Translations under genes and position numbers: made by a program | Notes under the pieces: model-generated | The model's input: the letters and a program-made list of their open reading frames with translations, nothing else | Told to the model about the DNA's origin: nothing | Databases searched by the model: none | Shown here: piece by piece, positions 31,258 to 33,743 of the stretch | Position numbering within the stretch: position 1 is the stretch's first letter | Layout: each line of letters opens with the position of its first letter | Assembly: GCA_031273305.1 (NCBI GenBank) | Contig: JAISSC010000202.1 | Location: 1 to 33,743 of the forward strand | Reading direction: 5' to 3' | Length of the DNA stretch: 33,743 nucleotides | Source of the DNA: Flavobacteriaceae bacterium | GTDB taxonomy: Bacteria; Bacteroidota; Bacteroidia; Flavobacteriales; Weeksellaceae

Positions 31258-32541
31258 ATGAGAGTTTTAACAATATTTAACTCAAAAAATATAATAGTAA
31301 TAGTATCGTTTTTCCTTATCAATTTCTCATATTCTCAAAAGAAAGATTTTACTCTGGTTTTGGATGCAGGGCACGGAGGGCATGATTTTGGGGCAAGGGG
31401 ACCGTATGCTCATGAAAAAAATGTAAATCTTTCTTTAGTTTTAAAGGTTGGGAGTTTGATTGAAAAAAATAATAAGGAGGTGGAGGTTATTTATACGCGT
31501 AAAACGGATGAGTTTATTCCATTAATAATGCGCGCAGATATAGCTAACAGGAATAAGGCGGATCTATTTGTCTCCATTCATTGTAATGCCGGCACCAAAA
31601 GTGCATATGGAACGGAAACCTTTGTTTTGGGAGCTAGTAGAAATCAGGATAATTTTGATGTGGCGAAAAGGGAAAATGAGGTAATTTATCTGGAAAAGGA
31701 TTATGAAACCAAGTATGAGGGATTTAATCCGTCATCTCCTGAATCCGTTATAGGTCTTACTTTGATGCAGAATATTTATCTGGAAAACAGTCTGAAAATG
31801 GCGGCACATGTTGAAGAAAATTTTAAAAAGGAAGACAGGTTTTCGAGAGGAGTTAAACAGGCCGGTTTTGTGGTTTTGGTACAAACTGCCATGCCTTCCG
31901 TTTTGATAGAAACAGGATTTATCTCCAATTATCAGGAGGGAGAATATCTTGCCTCAGAAGATGGGCAAAATACCATAGCAAAAAATATTTATGACGCTTT
32001 TATCAGTTATAAGAAAGAATATGATAAGAAATCGGGCAAAGAAGAGGTTAAGGAAGTAGTAGTAGTTAAGGAAAAGGAAAAACCTATAGAGAATGTCTTA
32101 AAGGTACAGTTTTTGGCTTCTTTTAATAAATATGGATTAAATGCCTCCCAGCTTAGAGGATTAAAAAATATAGAGATCATTAAATCTAACGGTCGATATA
32201 TTTATTATAGTGGAAGCACAAATATGAGGTCTGAAAGTGAAACTAATTTGAAAGTGGCTAAGGAAGCCGGGTTTACTGATGCAATGGTAGTGGAATTTAA
32301 GGAAAAGGAAGCCTTGAAGAACGAATATTATACCATTGAACTTTTATTGTCTCCAAAGAAATATAGGGAAACGGATGCTATTTTTAAAGGATTGAACAAA
32401 GTCACTCGGGAAAAGAATAACAATGTATACATTTATACGAGTGGAAAGGTGATTAATTATGAATCAGCCAAACGATTATTGGAAAATATCAAAAAATTAG
32501 GATTTTCGGATGCGGTAATATCTAAAATTCCTGCGGGTTAA
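31258..32541 (+). CDS. N-acetylmuramoyl-L-alanine amidase (Amidase_3) with SPOR-like repeats
   Basis: The protein is 427 residues. The signal peptide ends about NFSYSQ (26). The Amidase_3 domain covers about 31-255 and cuts the amide between MurNAc and L-Ala. Zinc ligands are visible: His39 in DAGHGG, Glu53 in AHEKNV, His108 in SIHCNA. The catalytic Glu is in PSVLIETGF. After a Lys/Glu/Val linker come two SPOR-like repeats (about 280-345 and 352-425), e.g. VQFLASFNKYG and YTIELLLSPKKY. Each ends in a helix and AGFTDAMVV or LGFSDAVIS. They probably bind denuded septal glycan, so a role in cell separation is likely. It diverges from lptD, and its promoter must lie in the lptD 5' coding region (TATATTTG at 31179-31186). 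Confidence 0.9.
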   Translation: MRVLTIFNSKNIIVIVSFFLINFSYSQKKDFTLVLDAGHGGHDFGARGPYAHEKNVNLSLVLKVGSLIEKNNKEVEVIYTRKTDEFIPLIMRADIANRNKADLFVSIHCNAGTKSAYGTETFVLGASRNQDNFDVAKRENEVIYLEKDYETKYEGFNPSSPESVIGLTLMQNIYLENSLKMAAHVEENFKKEDRFSRGVKQAGFVVLVQTAMPSVLIETGFISNYQEGEYLASEDGQNTIAKNIYDAFISYKKEYDKKSGKEEVKEVVVVKEKEKPIENVLKVQFLASFNKYGLNASQLRGLKNIEIIKSNGRYIYYSGSTNMRSESETNLKVAKEAGFTDAMVVEFKEKEALKNEYYTIELLLSPKKYRETDAIFKGLNKVTREKNNNVYIYTSGKVINYESAKRLLENIKKLGFSDAVISKIPAG

Positions 32542-32791
32542 TGCTCAGTTCCAATTTTTTTCCAATTTTCTCTATTTCTATCAGTAATGTCAGGTCTAAG
32601 TCATTAATCCTCTCCCTGACCAGATTCAGCTTTCCAAGCCCTAAATAATAGTTGATTAAAAACTCAATATATTTTCGAGATTCTTTGATATATATCTGTA
32701 ACTGAATGTCATTTTCTACTTTCCCTGCAAATTCCAGAATTGCTTTTTTAAAAATATCAAATTCTTTATCAGGGTTCTTCTTGTTTTCCAT
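32522..32791 (-). CDS. Small helical protein, unknown function
   Basis: The protein is 89 residues and predicted all-helical, with no signal peptide or membrane segment: EFDIFKKAILEFAGKVENDI, KESRKYIEFLINYYLGLGKL, ERINDLDLTLLIEIEKIGKK. Its 3' end overlaps the amidase gene by 20 bp, tail to tail. No family is recognised. The amphipathic helices suggest a small coiled-coil or helical-bundle protein. No convincing promoter is seen upstream. Confidence 0.55.
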   Translation of the reverse strand: MENKKNPDKEFDIFKKAILEFAGKVENDIQLQIYIKESRKYIEFLINYYLGLGKLNLVRERINDLDLTLLIEIEKIGKKLELSINPQEF

Positions 32792-33301
32792 TGTAATTTA
32801 GTTGCGATTTAATTGCTATAATAAATAGTTATGTAAAATTTAATTCATTCACACACGCAATAATTATACCGTTCCAAGTATATTTTTGTATAAGATAGTA
32901 TAGGAGGGAGATATATTTTTTGGTTTTTAATAAAAAATTAATCCATAAATACCAGGCAATAAATTTAGAATCAGGTATAAAGAAAAATGTCAGGATAAAG
33001 TTCGGTCAACTTTTTCCAGTTTTATAAAAATATAGTACTTTTGTCCAGTTGTTGTGTTTTTTGTTTAGATAGGATTTTATTTAGATGACTAAAATAATAA
33101 AGATGTATGTTGATTCCGATTTGGCGGTTGGTGTTTTTGTTATAATTTGTATAATGGGAAATACCTTTCCTATGTTTAGATATAATTGTATTTACAAAAA
33201 ACGAAGCCTTTACCAATTTATATTTTGATTCAAATTAAAATTCACAAAAATTGAAATTTATAAAAAAATTATTTCCGGTAATTTCAGATTTAAAAATTAA
33301 T
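32792..33301. other. 510-bp intergenic region, leader of the polysaccharide export gene
   Basis: No convincing gene is present; a 64-codon minus-strand frame at 33022-33216 lacks any coding character. The region holds a -7-type box at 33036-33043 and a locally GC-rich element GGCGGTTGGTG at 33123-33133 in otherwise very AT-rich DNA. The predicted leader of the downstream gene is about 250 nt. Confidence 0.6.
33036..33043 (+). promoter_or_regulatory. Candidate -7 box of the polysaccharide export gene
   Basis: TACTTTTG matches TAnnTTTG. No TTG is found at 19-21 bp upstream. It lies about 260 bp before the ATG. Confidence 0.4.
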
Positions 33302-33743
33302 ATGAGAAAACGTAATTTATATATTGTTTTTGCATTGTTTTTACTATTATTAGGTATAAGTTCCTGCGCTCCAAAGAAAAGCATGTATTATTTTCAGGGC
33401 AATGAGGATACCTTAAATGAAGTATATAAATATACACCTACGCTAAAACCCGATGATTTATTAGTAATAACAGTTTCAGCCCTTGATTTGGAATCCACAC
33501 TTCCATTTAACCAGCAAGACCCTTATAATGTAGGAGGTACATCAACCGCCTCTACTAATAATCCAAGATTAAAAACATATTTAATAGATGAAAACGGTGA
33601 AATAGATTTTCCTGTGTTGGGGAAATTGAAATTAGGAGGATTAACCCGTTCACAGGCGATGGATTTTATGAGGGAAAAACTTACCGTATATATAAAAGAC
33701 CCGTCTGTCAATATAAATATTTCAAATTTCAGGGTTACGGTTT
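33302..33743 (+). CDS. Wza-type polysaccharide export lipoprotein (5' part, runs off the window)
   Basis: An ATG at 33302 opens a frame that continues through the window end (147 codons seen). The product starts MRKRNLYIVFALFLLLLGIS, then SC as the lipobox Cys, then APKKSMYYFQG. After it comes the poly_export (Wza/BexD) domain: PTLKPDDLLVITVSALDLE, an Asn/Ser/Thr-rich insertion, then YLIDENGEIDFPVLGKLKLG and LTRSQAMDFMREKL, ending in VNINISNFRVTV. The family forms the outer-membrane channel for capsule or exopolysaccharide export, usually with a Wzc-type kinase gene next. The gene is probably the start of a surface polysaccharide locus. Confidence 0.88.
   Translation, partial: MRKRNLYIVFALFLLLLGISSCAPKKSMYYFQGNEDTLNEVYKYTPTLKPDDLLVITVSALDLESTLPFNQQDPYNVGGTSTASTNNPRLKTYLIDENGEIDFPVLGKLKLGGLTRSQAMDFMREKLTVYIKDPSVNINISNFRVTV

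Noticed and set aside
33022..33216. 64-codon minus-strand frame upstream of the export gene
   Set aside because: No signal peptide, domain or start-site support; biased composition fits chance in AT-rich intergenic DNA that looks like a leader.
33523..33711. 62-codon minus-strand frame
   Set aside because: It lies opposite the clear Wza-type coding sequence on the plus strand.

Overview
The window is AT-rich bacterial DNA from a member of the Bacteroidota, most likely class Flavobacteriia (order Flavobacteriales; a Weeksellaceae-like genome would fit, but the genus cannot be fixed from sequence alone). The evidence is threefold. Promoters have the Bacteroidota form TTG-N19-TAnnTTTG and ribosome-binding sites are weak. 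Two secreted proteins end in type IX secretion (T9SS) type A sorting domains. Several lipoproteins carry the acidic stretch after the lipobox Cys that acts as a surface-export signal in this phylum. There is no rRNA, CRISPR array, complete transposon or prophage.

Layout. 1-376: gene-free cluster of nested palindromes bounded by inverted repeats (MITE/REP-like). 377-3906 (minus): murI and hemW, then a solitary nuoN. 4144-5400 (plus): a T9SS-secreted GH43-like beta-propeller. 5525-5908 (minus): an acyl-CoA thioesterase. 6027-14330 (minus): a complete vitamin B12 acquisition operon made of a consensus promoter, a cobalamin riboswitch, a BtuB-type TonB receptor, two tandem BtuG-like YncE/DUF5074 lipoproteins, a PKD-domain lipoprotein and a third propeller protein sent through T9SS. 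14370-16587 (plus): a MerR regulator, a very acidic small protein, a 2,4-dienoyl-CoA-reductase-like SDR and an unknown secreted protein. 16584-20254 (minus): a four-gene sugar cluster (aminotransferase, acetyltransferase, two glycosyltransferases). 20333-23111 (plus): PadR regulator, PspC membrane protein, lysophospholipid-acyltransferase-like protein. 23231-24792 (minus): a beta-barrel protein and an FKBP-like lipoprotein. 24861-25768: an S4 RNA-binding protein and aroK, convergent.

25813-26296 is a tRNA-Lys array: two tRNA-Lys(TTT), one tRNA-Lys(CTT), and between them a tRNA-like chimera that has lost both its D-arm and its T-arm. The array has its own promoter and terminator. Next comes a small degraded island (26367-27651): a 5'-truncated AlbA_2-type regulator with eleven 21-bp tandem repeats and a small HTH-like gene. 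27772-32791 carries a membrane protein, ridA, an LptD-like LPS export protein, a divergent amidase and a small unknown gene. The window ends inside a Wza-type polysaccharide export lipoprotein gene (33302 onward), probably the first gene of a capsule or exopolysaccharide locus.

How the parts work together. The strongest functional unit is the B12 operon, where a riboswitch controls a set of outer-membrane and surface cobalamin-capture proteins. It resembles the BtuB/BtuG system of gut Bacteroides, but has duplicated BtuG-like caps and an additional T9SS-delivered propeller. Much of the rest concerns the cell envelope: murI and the amidase (peptidoglycan), LptD (LPS), the sugar cluster and Wza (surface glycans), the barrel protein and PspC (membrane).
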